Shown here one piece after another: positions 9,026 to 19,782 of a DNA stretch of 22,511 nt (position 1 is its first letter; every line of letters begins with the position of its first letter). The DNA comes from Rodentolepis nana (Eukaryota > Platyhelminthes > Cestoda > Cyclophyllidea > Hymenolepididae). Under the pieces are notes generated by a model. It did not search any database, was not told the origin of the DNA, and saw only the letters and a list, made by a program, of their open reading frames with translations. The stretch spans positions 1-22,511 of the forward strand of contig UZAE01000476.1 of the NCBI GenBank assembly GCA_900617975.1, read 5' to 3'. Both the position numbers and the translations under genes were made by a program.

Positions 9026-9166
9026 CTACGGCCCACTCAGCTGTGTTGTAAATGAGCTTTCGTATACTGGAGGCATTTTATTGTTTAAATAGTGGACGGG
9101 CATTGATTTGTGGTCTGATTTGAAGTAACTGCACTCGGATACCACTGTGAACTCGAAGTGGTTGAT
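9026..9166 (-). CDS. Possible upstream exon of the minus-strand gene
   Basis: After the acceptor-like CCAATTTCAG the minus strand is open for 46 codons to a TAG, in a patch clearly less AT-rich than its flanks. The translation (for example FEFTVVSECSYFKSDHK) is protein-like. No donor giving the right phase for the 8444-8543 exon was found before the stop, and an antisense frame is also open, so the link to that gene is only positional. Confidence 0.2.
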   Translation of the reverse strand: MNHFEFTVVSECSYFKSDHKSMPVHYLNNKMPPVYESSFTTQLSGP

Positions 9167-9179
9167 CTGAAATTGGCCT

Positions 9180-10590
9180 TAGTATTTTACAATTAAATCA
9201 TGTATTTCAGACATATGTGATAGATGCTCCTCAAGAATACATTTCAGACATGACTTCTATTTGGAAATTTTGTTCATTAAGCATCATCTGTACTCTTGTT
9301 TTTTTTTGTCAAATTAAGCCCATAACATTTGCTGAATTTTAAATATTGACAAATTTAACATAAAATTGTGATGTGGAATGCAAGTAATTTAGATAATATT
9401 AACAACCAATTTACAATCAGAAAGTCAAGTTTTAATTACGAACTGCATTCTCTGTAAAATGCGAATTTCCGTTTCAATTGAAAGAAAGATCGATCTCATC
9501 CTTCAGTTAATGTGTTGGAGACTGAAAAAATCAATTAGGTAATATTGTTCAAAATTAGTCACAATGTCTGTATTGTCTACACTATAATTTAATGCGTTGA
9601 ATGCAGTCATTCGTAAACGAATGCCAAAATGGCGAAATTTCAAATCAGATCGATGAGAAGCCATTAGTCAAGCTTCTCTCAGAGATACTTCTACACTGAT
9701 TTGCAGTAATGGAATAGGAAGGCAAATTTATATCTAACTGTGGAGCTATCCGAACAATATTTGTCATCCTATGGCCTTATTTACGTCAATAGTTGACTAA
9801 TAAAGTTAATTTAAATCTCCAGTGTACGACATCTGCGTTGGTATATTTTTTAAGCGTCTGTTACCTTCACAAAAATGAAAATTTAAATATGCAGAGACTA
9901 AAGGTTCAATTTTAATGGCTTGAATAATGACGCTTCAAACAGATCTTGTGAAATTCAAACATCGTTGAAATATTGAATTGCTTACAAAGATTGCCGAATA
10001 CAGGACTTACAACTCATATTAGCAAAAAACAACTCTGCCTATAAGATTGGTATCAAAAAAGATCACCGGACTTGTAAAAATTGTTTTTCATCGCTGACGT
10101 CTGCTACCTCCAAGACGCGCAAATATGCAAATATGACGCCATTTTTGGAACCCACAATATCACATTTTAGAATGGTTTATTATTGACGTGCTAAATTAAA
10201 TCAATCGAACCAACAAAGGGCTTCCAAGTTGTTTCAAAATGACAAATTTCAATTATCTGAAAGTCTTCCATAGTTGATTATTTCCAAGAAACATATATTT
10301 CGGTTTACGTGTGCTTGTTTCCATAACTTTAAATTCTTTTTCAGATTTGTTGGTTATTATTAGTATTTGACGAATTTGAGCAGTCGTTTGGCAAGTCACT
10401 TTACACTGATGTTGCCAATTACGAAATCATATTTCCCGGTAGCATAGGTTTGCAAGAAATGACAATTATGGTCATAGCTACCTGTTAATGGAACTCATAT
10501 GCTTCCATTTAAGGCGATATCTCAAAAGAAATCAATTAGATCGATTTTGATTTCAGATTGAAGTTAATACCAGTTTAAAGTGGAGACATG
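9180..10590. other. Unassigned AT-rich stretch
   Basis: A minus-strand ATG-led frame lies at roughly 9490-9665. It has no recognisable motif. There is no repeat, RNA gene or LINE relic I can support. Confidence 0.5.
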
Positions 10591-10596
10591 GCATCA

Positions 10597-10634
10597 GTTT
10601 TTGGGTGGGGAAACCTTTCTTCAAACCCAAAAAC
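10597..10634. repeat. Inverted repeat, 10-base arms
   Basis: GTTTTTGGGT (10597-10606) and ACCCAAAAAC (10625-10634) are perfect reverse complements around an 18-base loop. No transcript context is known. Confidence 0.75.
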
Positions 10635-12010
10635 AGATTTTTCTTTGACAGGTTATCACATGCTAATATCGCATATTTCGCATGAAAAAACAATGCAAGT
10701 CATTTCTTTAAGAAAACTCGAAACATGAAGACATCAGACGGATATATATTACTTTTAAATTTTACATCTTTAAAGTATCGAGCGAAAGAATGAAAAGAAG
10801 TGGCTTAACAAGATTTTTCATAGTTATCTGAAGGATGAATTTCTGAAAGTTTTCATTAAGATTGTGAAATCGGGAATAAATCAGCAACACAGTTAAGTTT
10901 GAATGTCGTGAAATATTTTATAAAGTTTACATAAGGGGAATTTAATGCAATTTTACAAACACGAATCAATGGTGATATGGAGTGGAGTGAGACAATTTAC
11001 ACTGCGAGATTTCTAAAATATGCGCTCAATTTATTTAACTTCAAGAAGGACTCAAACACAGCTACTCTAGTAATAGCCATAATTGAGAATTGATTCTTCT
11101 TTTATGACAACAGAAATTTTTGCAATTAATATTTGCTCAATATCACATTAACAAAGCCGTGAAATTTAGCTCTCAAGTAAATACTAGTTTAAACACGCCA
11201 AAAGGGTGCACAATATTTGAAGTCAAGTGTAGTAAAAGCGAATTCATTTAATAATTTACTCATCATACATATTGATGTGCTGTCCATATGGCGATCTTCG
11301 CCAATAATTTTTACTTCATCATGCGAGGCGTTGACAACACGCGGTCTATGAAACCTGCTTTTATGAGATTTAGAATGCATATTGCCGACTCTAGACTTCG
11401 AGACGTAACTCTCTCGAGTCATACAATTTCAATTTGTGATCAGATAGACCTTGTAAATTGCAAGCATGCATTTAATATGCAATAAGCCTTAAACACAATG
11501 TCAATTGAGTGCATGTGCTTCATCAGAGGAATAGGAGTTGACAAAGTTCAATGGCAAAAACGATTCTGTTCTTTTTAGTGTCCAATGATTTTGTATTTGC
11601 TGGAATAACCAGTTAGAGGGTGATCAGTTTAGTTGTTCGAAAATGTTCGTGTCGATTTGTTGACAGTATATTGCCAACAATAGCCAATAAAATAGATTGT
11701 ACTTGAATGGGTCCAGTGTGCTTCTTGATGAAAATATTTAGTCAAAAGCAACAAAATGATCAAATCTTTCGTGGATGAGAATGTTGCTCTAACCAAGCCC
11801 ACACCCCGAAGCATTAAGAACAAAAATTTTCTCACTTCGATTACAGCCTACCATCAATTGGTGAAAAGCAGTGCAGCGTGGAGGGAAGGGGTGCATTTGT
11901 AAGACACACCTGAAGAAAGCCGAATGCTATTCATCGGTTGAAAAAGCGACAACATACTAATAAATCACATTTTACACCGTGTGGTAATAAATTCGATTGC
12001 AAAATATTTT
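10635..12010. other. Unassigned stretch, with a less AT-rich patch at 11189-11485
   Basis: The patch carries overlapping open frames on both strands (77 codons on minus, 65 on plus). That suggests a coding relic or a local composition shift. No motif identifies either frame, so neither is called. Confidence 0.4.
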
Positions 12011-12015
12011 TCACA

Positions 12016-12061
12016 TGTGGCGCTAGCCACACATTTATTCACATTTTATTTTCATGTGAAT
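12016..12061. repeat. Two adjacent small inverted repeats
   Basis: TGTGGC-GCTA-GCCACA (12016-12031) is followed by ATTCACAT-9 bases-ATGTGAAT (12037-12061). CACATGTG just before is itself palindromic. The cluster might be the edge of a hairpin-type MITE, but no second end or target-site duplication was found. Confidence 0.65.
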
Positions 12062-12942
12062 CACCATATTCTCATTATTAATTTAACTCTACTTTTTGCC
12101 TAAAATATATTCACAAGGGCATCATATTGATAATACAATAACGAAGGATTGCAGAATAGTCTCAAAAATCATCCAAAATCGTCTGAATAATTGGATTAAT
12201 TGATTAGCAACCATTACGAATAAATAGAAAATCACAAAAGTAATTGGTTTGATGCAAACAGATCGTAATCTGTCACATGTATTTAACAAAGTTCTCCTAA
12301 AGCGTTTATAAAAAAAGAACTATTAGACACAACAAGGTGCTTTCCAAAATGGTATTGGGGTCCATGTTACTCAGTTAAAATCGCAACAAAGGTTGTCTGA
12401 CGGTGGTAAGATTGCAAATTTCAATGATATTTAATAAAAAACAATTAAGCAGTTGTTCCAAAGAAGCTCCGTTTTAGTGCTTATTTCATCATTTGCAACA
12501 AACGATAACCCGATAATTTCAAATGCTTGCGAGAGTTATAAATTGATTAGTTCTTTCATTATCAATGATTCATTTACACTATTGATTTTAACCACTAAAT
12601 ATGGGAATCCAAAGTCTTCCAAACTTAAACTTAATGAAAATTATGGCCTGCAATGAATTACAGAAAAATAGCAAGATAGCGGCATGACGACGAAATTCCA
12701 AGAGTGATCGCAAGTTGGGAAAAACGATGGCATATCATTAAATGACAAGTTAATCAATGTGATAGTAAATGATATGCTGATTTTTTAAATTAAAATTAAA
12801 TTTAAAATACAATTCACGAGTTTTTGTTACTTCACTGTTCTTATCTCAAATAACGGTGTTTAGAGATACATCGAGTACGAAATATTGTAATAAGTAGACT
12901 AAACTACTAATAACATTTTAGTTGAACTCTCTAAGCTATACA
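12062..12942. other. Unassigned AT-rich stretch
   Basis: Only short AT-rich frames are present. The 67-codon plus frame at 12453-12656 shows no motif. Confidence 0.5.
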
Positions 12943-12983
12943 TTTTAAATCAACTCAACTCAATAATTCACAAAATACAAAAC
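12943..12983. repeat. Direct repeat, copy 1 (pairs with 13247-13287)
   Basis: TTTTAAATCAACTCA.CTCAATAAT followed by ACAAAATA.AAAA occurs here and 304 bases downstream with few changes. The spacing nearly equals the 302-base spacing of the longer pair at 13.8/14.1 kb. Confidence 0.7.
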
Positions 12984-13246
12984 TTTGTTTGAGTAGTCTG
13001 GTTTCTATTTTTCCGTTTACCCAATGCACATTTGTCCTTAATATCTCATGTTTTCCAAGACATCTGCTCAAATAAATTATGAAAGTAAGACATTTTTGTT
13101 CTCATTTATTTTGTGAAACTTTTAACAAGTGTATTTAATATATCTTTCCAAACTCTTATTTGTTTACAAATACTTTTCAAATGGAAAAAGTAAAGCCATC
13201 AATGTGGTTTCAATGAGTATTGTCACCAACAACAAACTGCTGGAAA

Positions 13247-13287
13247 TTTTAAATCAACTCATCTCAATAATCAACAAAATAGAAAAT
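13247..13287. repeat. Direct repeat, copy 2
   Basis: Second copy of the ~40-base block at 12943-12983. The match does not clearly extend into the flanks. Confidence 0.7.
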
Positions 13288-13359
13288 TGACAACAATCAT
13301 AATCAAGCTAAAAGATGCATTGAAAATAGGCAGAATATGCCTTTAAAAGGTTTTTCCAA

Positions 13360-13617
13360 TTGATAAATCCTCATAAGAGACGTAAAGGGAGAATATCCAA
13401 ATCTGCGTTGGAATTTGCGTGTGGTGTAGTTGAAAGGGGTTCAGCTCTCAAAATTACTCATCTATCTCCCTTCCATCAAACGAACCTTTTCGAGAATAAC
13501 TCCAACATCTCCCAGTTGCCTTCTCCAAAGAACGAGTATACGCCAAACTGCCATGTAATTAAGACATGGTTCAATTCATCAAGCAAAAGTTGGCTCACTG
13601 TGCAAAAAGTGTTTTAA
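13360..13617 (+). CDS. Uncertain 85-codon ORF, possible transposase relic
   Basis: An ATG-led frame lies in a patch richer in G+C than its surroundings. The first half (KRRKGRISKSALEFACGVVE, then RGSALK) loosely resembles the start of psq/CENP-B-type helix-turn-helix domains in pogo/Tigger transposases, where a basic stretch precedes S..AL..A...V..G. The second half is Ser/Asn/Pro-rich and unrecognised. No terminal inverted repeats or catalytic domain were seen. It could be an exon, a transposon relic or chance. Confidence 0.2.
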   Translation: MINPHKRRKGRISKSALEFACGVVERGSALKITHLSPFHQTNLFENNSNISQLPSPKNEYTPNCHVIKTWFNSSSKSWLTVQKVF

Positions 13618-13779
13618 TTCTCAAGTGTCAGCACTTTTTTTATTCACCACAACTTTTAAACTGACAGCACCAAATGGTTAGTTGGAGATGGTAACGTAAT
13701 TGATTTTCTTCCAATTTAAGTACATTACAAAGGCTTCTAAAGATTATCTTAAAACCATCTTTCCGCTTAGTTTCACGAT

Positions 13780-13970
13780 GATAGTTGTTAGATAAAATTC
13801 ATCTGTTCACGAAAAATACGTAAGAATTCTAATTTAAACTCAAAATAATGAATTGAAGGGATTGCGGTTTTACCATATTAATATAACCTAAAAATTTTGC
13901 AAAATATATTGTTGGAGTAAATATATAGCAATATTTAATATTCATAAAAATAGCATTTTAGCAAAAGTTG
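13780..13970. repeat. ~190-bp direct repeat, copy 1 (period 302)
   Basis: CACGAAAAATACG.AAGAATT, TACCATATTAATATAA, GTTGGAGTAAATATA and TAGCAAAAGT recur in order in the next copy at a constant offset of 302 bases. The stretch between the copies (about 13971-14081) is not repeated. Confidence 0.85.
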
Positions 13971-14081
13971 AATTGACACATCAGAGCCCTAGCAAACGCC
14001 AACACTGAATTTGCAGTCATCTACAATGCAATTCTATCAAGAGTATTTTATGAATTTTTTCATTGCATTTGACAATTCTAA

Positions 14082-14272
14082 AATAATTGTAAGGGAAACT
14101 TTATCCATTCACGAAAAATACGCAAGAATTTTAATTTAAACTCAAAGTATTGGGTTTAATTTGTTGAATTTTTACCATATTAATATAATTTGAAAATTTT
14201 GCACAATATTTGGTTGGAGTAAATATACAGGAACAGTTTATGTATACCAAAATAGCTTTCTAGCAAAAGTGA
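14082..14272. repeat. ~190-bp direct repeat, copy 2 (period 302)
   Basis: Landmarks at 14110, 14173, 14213 and 14261 each lie 302 bases after their partners in copy 1, so the two have diverged almost entirely by substitution. Confidence 0.85.
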
Positions 14273-14379
14273 GTTTTAGCTTGATTCATATGAAGCTTGC
14301 AACACAACTTAAAAATAACCTTATTAGAGAGTAAGGCATGCCGTTGTAGAAACATGAAAAAGCCTCCTGTGCAATGTCT

Positions 14380-15060
14380 CTGGCTCTGTAATGGTCTCAA
14401 CTAAGTTTTGATTGGTCGTTTTGATCCAACTGGAATATTAAATCAGCGAAGGTGGAATGACCCGAGCTTCGGCAATATTCGGTGTCCACTTTTTGAGCAT
14501 TTGCATTATTGATTTTAAGTTCCAATCCACTTGACTCTGATGTCGCCACCCGACTGCCTCGTTAGAAGGCAGCTGAATTTCAACACTAAAACACTTGACG
14601 TTACTGACTGTGCAGTGGACTCGCGTTTATTTAATGCAACCTTTCGCACTAAAAAATTGAAAACCAATTTATTGGTTTTTTCTACGGAATTAGTCTTAAT
14701 AAATGTTGCATCTCGAGTTTTCGGCAATAATTTGATCCGAAACAAAGGTAAAATTATTTATTACAAATTCTTGGTAGAGAAACAATTTACACGCATATCG
14801 ATTGAGTATTATAGATTTTTAGTTTCTCCGAATTTGCTAGCACAGAGCACGTGGTGCAAATAAATAAATCACTGAGTAACACAAAAATTTGCTTTCCATG
14901 TGCGTGCGCTCTACTCCACCTGCTCTGCCATCTTTGCAGCTTTTGATTGCACAATCGCCTGCACAAAACTTGGCAGAAGGTGATAGAAGCCCCATTAACA
15001 AACTCGAGAGTTAATTGGAGACGTTTTTGTACAGGGAACAAACAGTGGAGCCTGAGTTAT
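14380..15060. other. Less AT-rich segment with overlapping ORFs
   Basis: Two patches (about 14380-14640 and 14890-15050) are richer in G+C than the window average. They carry open frames on both strands, the longest 110 codons at 14531-14863 (plus). None has a motif I recognise and the opposite-strand frames are equally open. Probably an old coding or transposon relic; no gene is called. Confidence 0.35.
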
Positions 15061-15960
15061 TGTAGTTGTAACTGTGAATTCCTCAACAAGTCACAGCTAT
15101 AACATTCAAAGTAGAAACTTCAACATATCTTCACATTTAATATCATGAGCTTTGTCAGCACAAAAGCACATTGGTTTTCGATACACAATCGAACTTTAAA
15201 TTTTGTAGAAACAGCTCATCTAAATTGATTTTCGTTGATTTTATGAGTGTTGTTAAGCCATTACTATGCCACTTCAACAGTGAAAACATGTTTTTCAGCA
15301 ATATTCAGAAACAAATTGCATTGATAAATTTATACAGGTCACATTCTAGCATCAACTTCACTATTCCAACCAATTTAACGTAAATTATAAATTTTATCAC
15401 AAAACATACAAAGATAATTATCTTATTATAAGCTAAAACATGAACTATACAATTGTTTTTGTAATTTCATTCAATTTCTGTAGACACAATGTTTCTGCAA
15501 ATTTTTCATTAATATCTCAAACATCTTTATTGAGATCGTGGATGTAAGCAAAGATTTTTTGGTTATTAGCACACAAAATTATTTTCTAAGAACATTGATA
15601 AAAAGGCAACTTCATGTCATTATACAACAAGTTCATTCATGTAGGAGAGAGTTTGTGATTTAAAATGTCTATTCTGAGAATTTGCGTGGAAAATAAATAA
15701 ATAAAGCATTCATTGAAGAAGAAATTTATCCCTTTTCAAGTGTATTTTAAGAAAATCTACTTCAAATAAATCAAATCACACAGATCAATTTTTTTTGGCA
15801 AGTGTCATAAGACTTTCTTACATACCCCAAAGATCCCTTTCACCCTCATATCATTCATGAATTCACCACCAATAATTTGTTTGCCTTGACATTTGAATAA
15901 AGCCTAATTTTTCTTTTCTCAGATTCCATTTTTGACCGAATAACATTTACAAACAACTTC
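15061..15960. other. Unassigned AT-rich stretch
   Basis: A 70-codon plus frame at 15171-15383 has no motif. Nothing else is seen. Confidence 0.5.
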
Positions 15961-16370
15961 TCGGAGAAGCTTCGATACTTAAATTAGATTTGCCAAAGCG
16001 ATAATCAGAGTTAGCCCATGTATCCGTGTCGAGAAACTTGTCACATATTGTCTGGAACAGAGCAGAAATTACAAACCACAAAGTTCTGACTATTCGCTGC
16101 TGCCATGAGTAAGTGTTTTATGATCGGTAAAGTAATTAATGACAGGAGTGAGTCTGGCAGGCACAAACCATGTTCCATAGTCAAACTCAGTCTGTAAATG
16201 TACCTGTTGCCTTCGTATTGGTTAACTGAGTTTCCTGTTCAAATCGTCAAGTTGAAATCATCTTCGGTGACGAATGCTTCAAGCCTGTGCCTCATGATTT
16301 GCGTTAAGCGTTGCTTTGTGAAGGATTGTTTCTTACTCAAATCAATTTGGAGACCAATTCGCTGAAGAAT
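15961..16370 (+). other. Less AT-rich patch with exon-like signals
   Basis: From about 15989 a plus-strand frame is open after TTAAATTAG and reaches CCATGA|GTAAGTG, a strong donor-like site at about 16110. Further on, an ATG-led 55-codon frame occupies 16198-16365 and overlaps another open frame. Translations look protein-like but match no family I know, and the competing frames argue for caution. Confidence 0.2.
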
Positions 16371-17119
16371 AACTTTTATTTAAACCAGGGTTGATATTCC
16401 CTAACATTACTTATTCCTGCTAATTTGTTTAAATTCGTGAGCTTGAATTAGGTGTTTATTGAAGAGAAGTAAGACACATTGATTATGTTCCATTTTAATT
16501 TCCTATGCTTTTAGATTATAAAGGAAACATAAACATGTGATGGGAGAAATAGCTTCTTGTGAATGAATTGAAACGATTCCCGATTTGTCCAAAAATTTTA
16601 AATTTTGTCGGCATTAATGCACAAAGCATTATGATTGTAGTATATGTAACCTTAAAAAATATTCATTTTAAAAAAATTCTCAAAAGGAGGCTGGTGATTA
16701 ACAAGATTTGATTAAAATATCTCGAAAGAAATATATACATTTGGTAAATGGAAAATACTGTACCTTCATTTCTAGTGTTTTGCTTATGTGAAGTCCATTG
16801 ATAAATTCTGTTGCGACACTTATGTCTTTGAGGCAATTTTTAGTAGAGATTCTTTTAAATCAATCCAGGATAATTCAAAAGTTCAAAGTTAGAAAGCCAT
16901 TTAATATTGTGTCCACTGTTTTTATCAATTTGATTGTGTAAGCATCAAAGTAATTGATGTAAATCCGAAAGGCCTTATCTGCAATTTAAAAAATATCTAG
17001 CTTTATAAGAATGAAATTAGATTAGGCAATCTAATAATGATATTGTGTTATATACTTAAATTTTAAAAGATCCCAAGTGTAATTCGAAACAGGTTACTAC
17101 ATTGATAAGAGACCGATTG
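16371..17119. other. Unassigned AT-rich stretch
   Basis: No gene or repeat can be supported. Confidence 0.5.
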
Positions 17120-18635
17120 GATTAAATATAGGAAGCACAATATTCTTACCTTAATTTCTGGCGTCAATAGTTGAAATAGACAATGGGCATGCATCAAGAA
17201 AACAAGCATTGTCTTCGAGATAAAGAATGCAAAAAGGATGATGTTTTTCCAATAATAGACAGTACCTCAAATAATGTTGCTTCAAGTTGTTAAATTCGTA
17301 TCCTCATTAATTTCATACGACCTTCAAGTTAGAAGGTAAGGTAAACTCTTTCTTTTTTGCCCAGTCACATAAGCTTATGCCGCATAAATGAAGAAATTGT
17401 ATGTATCATTCTCCGTGAAGAATTTATTCTCCCTCATTTTCTATCTTATTCACTTATCATATTTTTTTAACTTATTAATAATTGTATTAATTTAAACGAT
17501 CCGCTATACATTATCTATTTTGCATTACGCAGTTTTACAATTCGTTCTTTGCAATTTAACTTAGGCATATTGCTTCATTTCTGATATGACTAAAAGGAAA
17601 AGTGCTTTAAGCACAAAGTATTTTGTTTATATGATCTAACTATTACAAAGTTAATGTTGAAGCAAATGATTAGAAGTGGTTCCATCGATTGAATCTCCAA
17701 GGTATTTACAGGCCCTTTTACATGATGGTTGAGAAAGCACACATATATTATACATTTAAAACAGCTTTATTTTATTTTAGGAGTTTTTAATGATTATATA
17801 ATATTTAATAAATAATTTATTATGCTTTTTTGAATATGTTGCAGGTAGGAATGCGTGAATTTATCAGCACAACCACAGAATGAGCACTCACTAAGGAAAG
17901 CGAATTATATTTTCCACCTAGAAACTTACCTATCCCAAATAATTAAATTTGAATTAAATCCAGAATCTTTCAAAGATATGTATTTAATGGAGATAAATGC
18001 ACTTAAATAAATTGGTGTGAATGAATTAATGATTTTACTAACAATTAGTGCCCGTTTGAGAAGGCACAAACTTTTATCAAACTAATCTACCTCACATAAA
18101 ATTTCAATGTTTATTTCCAAATGTGACTCACACTTATTGTTGTGTACCTTTAAATGATAAAAAATAAAAGAACATCGACATGCTTCATTAAAAACTTGTG
18201 GAAAAGTTTCGGCAAGCATTTACTTTATCCCTTTGGAATACATATTCTACTAATTTTTTTTTCAGTAGTATATACATTTAGTTGAAACATATTAGAACTG
18301 AAAACATGCATGACTTCTTTTATTTTTAACTGATTATGTCGCCGTTATAGTTTGTTGATTTTACCAATATTCAGTGGAGTTTTTGAAGACTATTTCTTTT
18401 TTAAAAGTATTGAAAAAGTCTACTTAAACATAAACCTTGGTCGTGTGCTCAAAATGGGCATATTTTCATTCTACTTTAGACAAAGGAATATTTGTTTCTT
18501 TTTAATGTCATTTGTCGTAGCGACGTGCAATTCAAGGTTTTGTTAGAAAATATATCCCTTACGCTGTCTTAAAAATCACACGGAATTCAAATAAAATGTT
18601 ATCTTAAATAATTCTATAAACTGTTGTATCCATGT
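17120..18635. repeat. Ancient ~1.5-kb direct duplication, copy 1
   Basis: The block aligns along its length with 19355-21190. Shared landmarks in order: TTGTTRAATT near 17290, GCATAAA.GAAGAAATT at 17381, TCGATTG....CTCCAAGGTATT at 17686, AGATAAATG at 17991, TGTTTGA or CGTTTGA near 18052, CAGTAGTAT at 18263, TTCAGT at 18370, and CTGTTG.ATCCA at 18621. Offsets drift from about 2440 to 2388, then 2583 to 2550, showing indels. Short ORFs inside do not correspond between the copies, so the block is probably non-coding. The left edge is approximate. Confidence 0.75.
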
Positions 18636-19315
18636 TAGCCTCCTGATAACCATTCTTTCCATAAATTTAACCAACATTCTTGTGAGGCCGATAGGTCTAT
18701 AGTTATTAAAGTTGCTAGTGTCTTTGACCTTTTTAGTATTTGTTTTACTCTATCCATTTTCAATTAAGTAAATGCGTGATGCTTAGACCAAGTGTCTAGT
18801 CTTGTCACGGAGAAGAGTTTTCTTTGCTCATTTGATCATGATATTCATGATAGCGTTGCAAAATTTGTCAGAATGTTGGTTGTAGGTGATGGGACTTACG
18901 TGAAGTTCGTTGTCTAAAATATTTTGGAATCTGGGACAGCGGGCCTTCTTGAAGTTCCATGATAGTTTAGTTGGTTATTTCGGTGTCATAGGTTTGCTGC
19001 CGACAGTAATACAAGCAATGACTAATTTGTGACCAGAACCAGGATCGTTAATTATTTTGTGGGACGTATGCTCACAGATGTCGCTTGAAGTCAGGAGCAA
19101 GTCAGGGGTTGTTCTGGTCCCATTGTAGTGCGGGTGTGTAGCAAGATGCTAATCTATGTAAATAAGTTCTAGAGTATTGCTGTTAAGCATGTCTTCGATT
19201 CCCATTCTAGCTATCTTTGTGGGATGTGCATTAAAGTCTTATCATACTGCAGTTTTGTGTAAGATGCTCAAAAGGTCAAAGTTGTAGATATTCTGGGGTG
19301 TCTTTTAGACTCCCT
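18636..19315 (-). pseudogene. Truncated LINE: endonuclease fused to the start of RT
   Basis: The minus strand holds one long frame, broken by about seven stops but with no frameshift seen. It begins in the apurinic-type endonuclease that nicks target DNA. DFNAHP (about 19220-19237) is the GDFNAH motif. TPDLLLTSS, DPGSGHKLVI (corresponding to the SDH-containing region) and SWNFKKARCPRF follow in the order known for arthropod LINEs. It then passes abruptly to NYRPIGLTRMLVKFMERMVI, the first RT motif, at 18636-18735. The segment that usually separates endonuclease and RT is far too short, so an internal deletion is likely. RT ends right after motif 1, so both the palm and the 3' end of the element are missing. 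It may belong to the same family as 165-1440, but the two do not overlap, so this cannot be tested here. Confidence 0.85.
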
Positions 19316-19479
19316 ATATCTTTTAGCAGTTTTGAAATTTCCAAACATTTAATCTGATAACTTCAAATATAATTTACTTCAAGCTCATACTCTTGATAAG
19401 ATGGTTATGCTATAATTGACACTTAAAGATACAAAGATACTTGAAATTGTTGAATTTGCAAGAGCAATGAATTTAACCA

Positions 19480-19495
19480 ATTTGGAATGTAAATT
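19480..19495. repeat. Target-site duplication, left copy
   Basis: ATTTGGAATGTAAATT, identical to 19767-19782, flanks the LINE copy. A 16-base duplication is in the usual range for target-primed reverse transcription. Confidence 0.9.
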
Positions 19496-19766
19496 TATTT
19501 ATTTCAAATGGCAGGCGTTTTGATAGTTATCTTTAGTCCTTTAGCTGACCTCGGGCTTCACAGGGGAAGGAACATCAAAGTAACAGAAAGTCGAGAGGTG
19601 GGGAACAGAAGAGTGATTTACAGATGTAAAGAGACAGACATGAAGGGAGAGAAAAGGTAGGATGAGTACTGTGTCAGAAGTCAATCGCCAGTTAATAGAC
19701 TTTGTTGCCCTATGAGTATAAGTTGCCAAGGGTGCACCACGTGGAGGTAAGTCTATCACGCACTCC
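19496..19766 (-). mobile_element. 271-bp LINE copy with 5' inversion (copy D)
   Basis: Read on the minus strand, the element ends CGCCTGCCATTTG plus the tail AAATAAATA, next to a perfect 16-base target-site duplication. It contains the 3'-end repeat seen at 1-99, 6572-6766 and 7781-7961. Its other end (19704-19766) is the block that at 101-162 precedes the LINE ORF, but in opposite orientation relative to the 3' end. One pair of target-site duplications encloses both parts, so they arrived together. This is the structure expected from twin priming during LINE insertion. No tRNA-like A or B boxes were seen, which argues against a tRNA-derived SINE. The minus-strand 75-codon frame inside is not considered a gene. 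Confidence 0.8.
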
Positions 19767-19782
19767 ATTTGGAATGTAAATT
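19767..19782. repeat. Target-site duplication, right copy
   Basis: ATTTGGAATGTAAATT, identical to 19480-19495. Confidence 0.9.

Noticed and set aside
18352..18546. 64-codon ORF, together with the 64-codon ORF at 20983-21177
   Set aside because: They lie in roughly matching parts of the duplicated block, but their frames and peptides do not correspond, so there is no sign of selection on coding.
19541..19768. 75-codon minus-strand ORF as a gene
   Set aside because: It spans the inversion joint of the LINE copy and runs to the target-site duplication, so it was created by the insertion structure.
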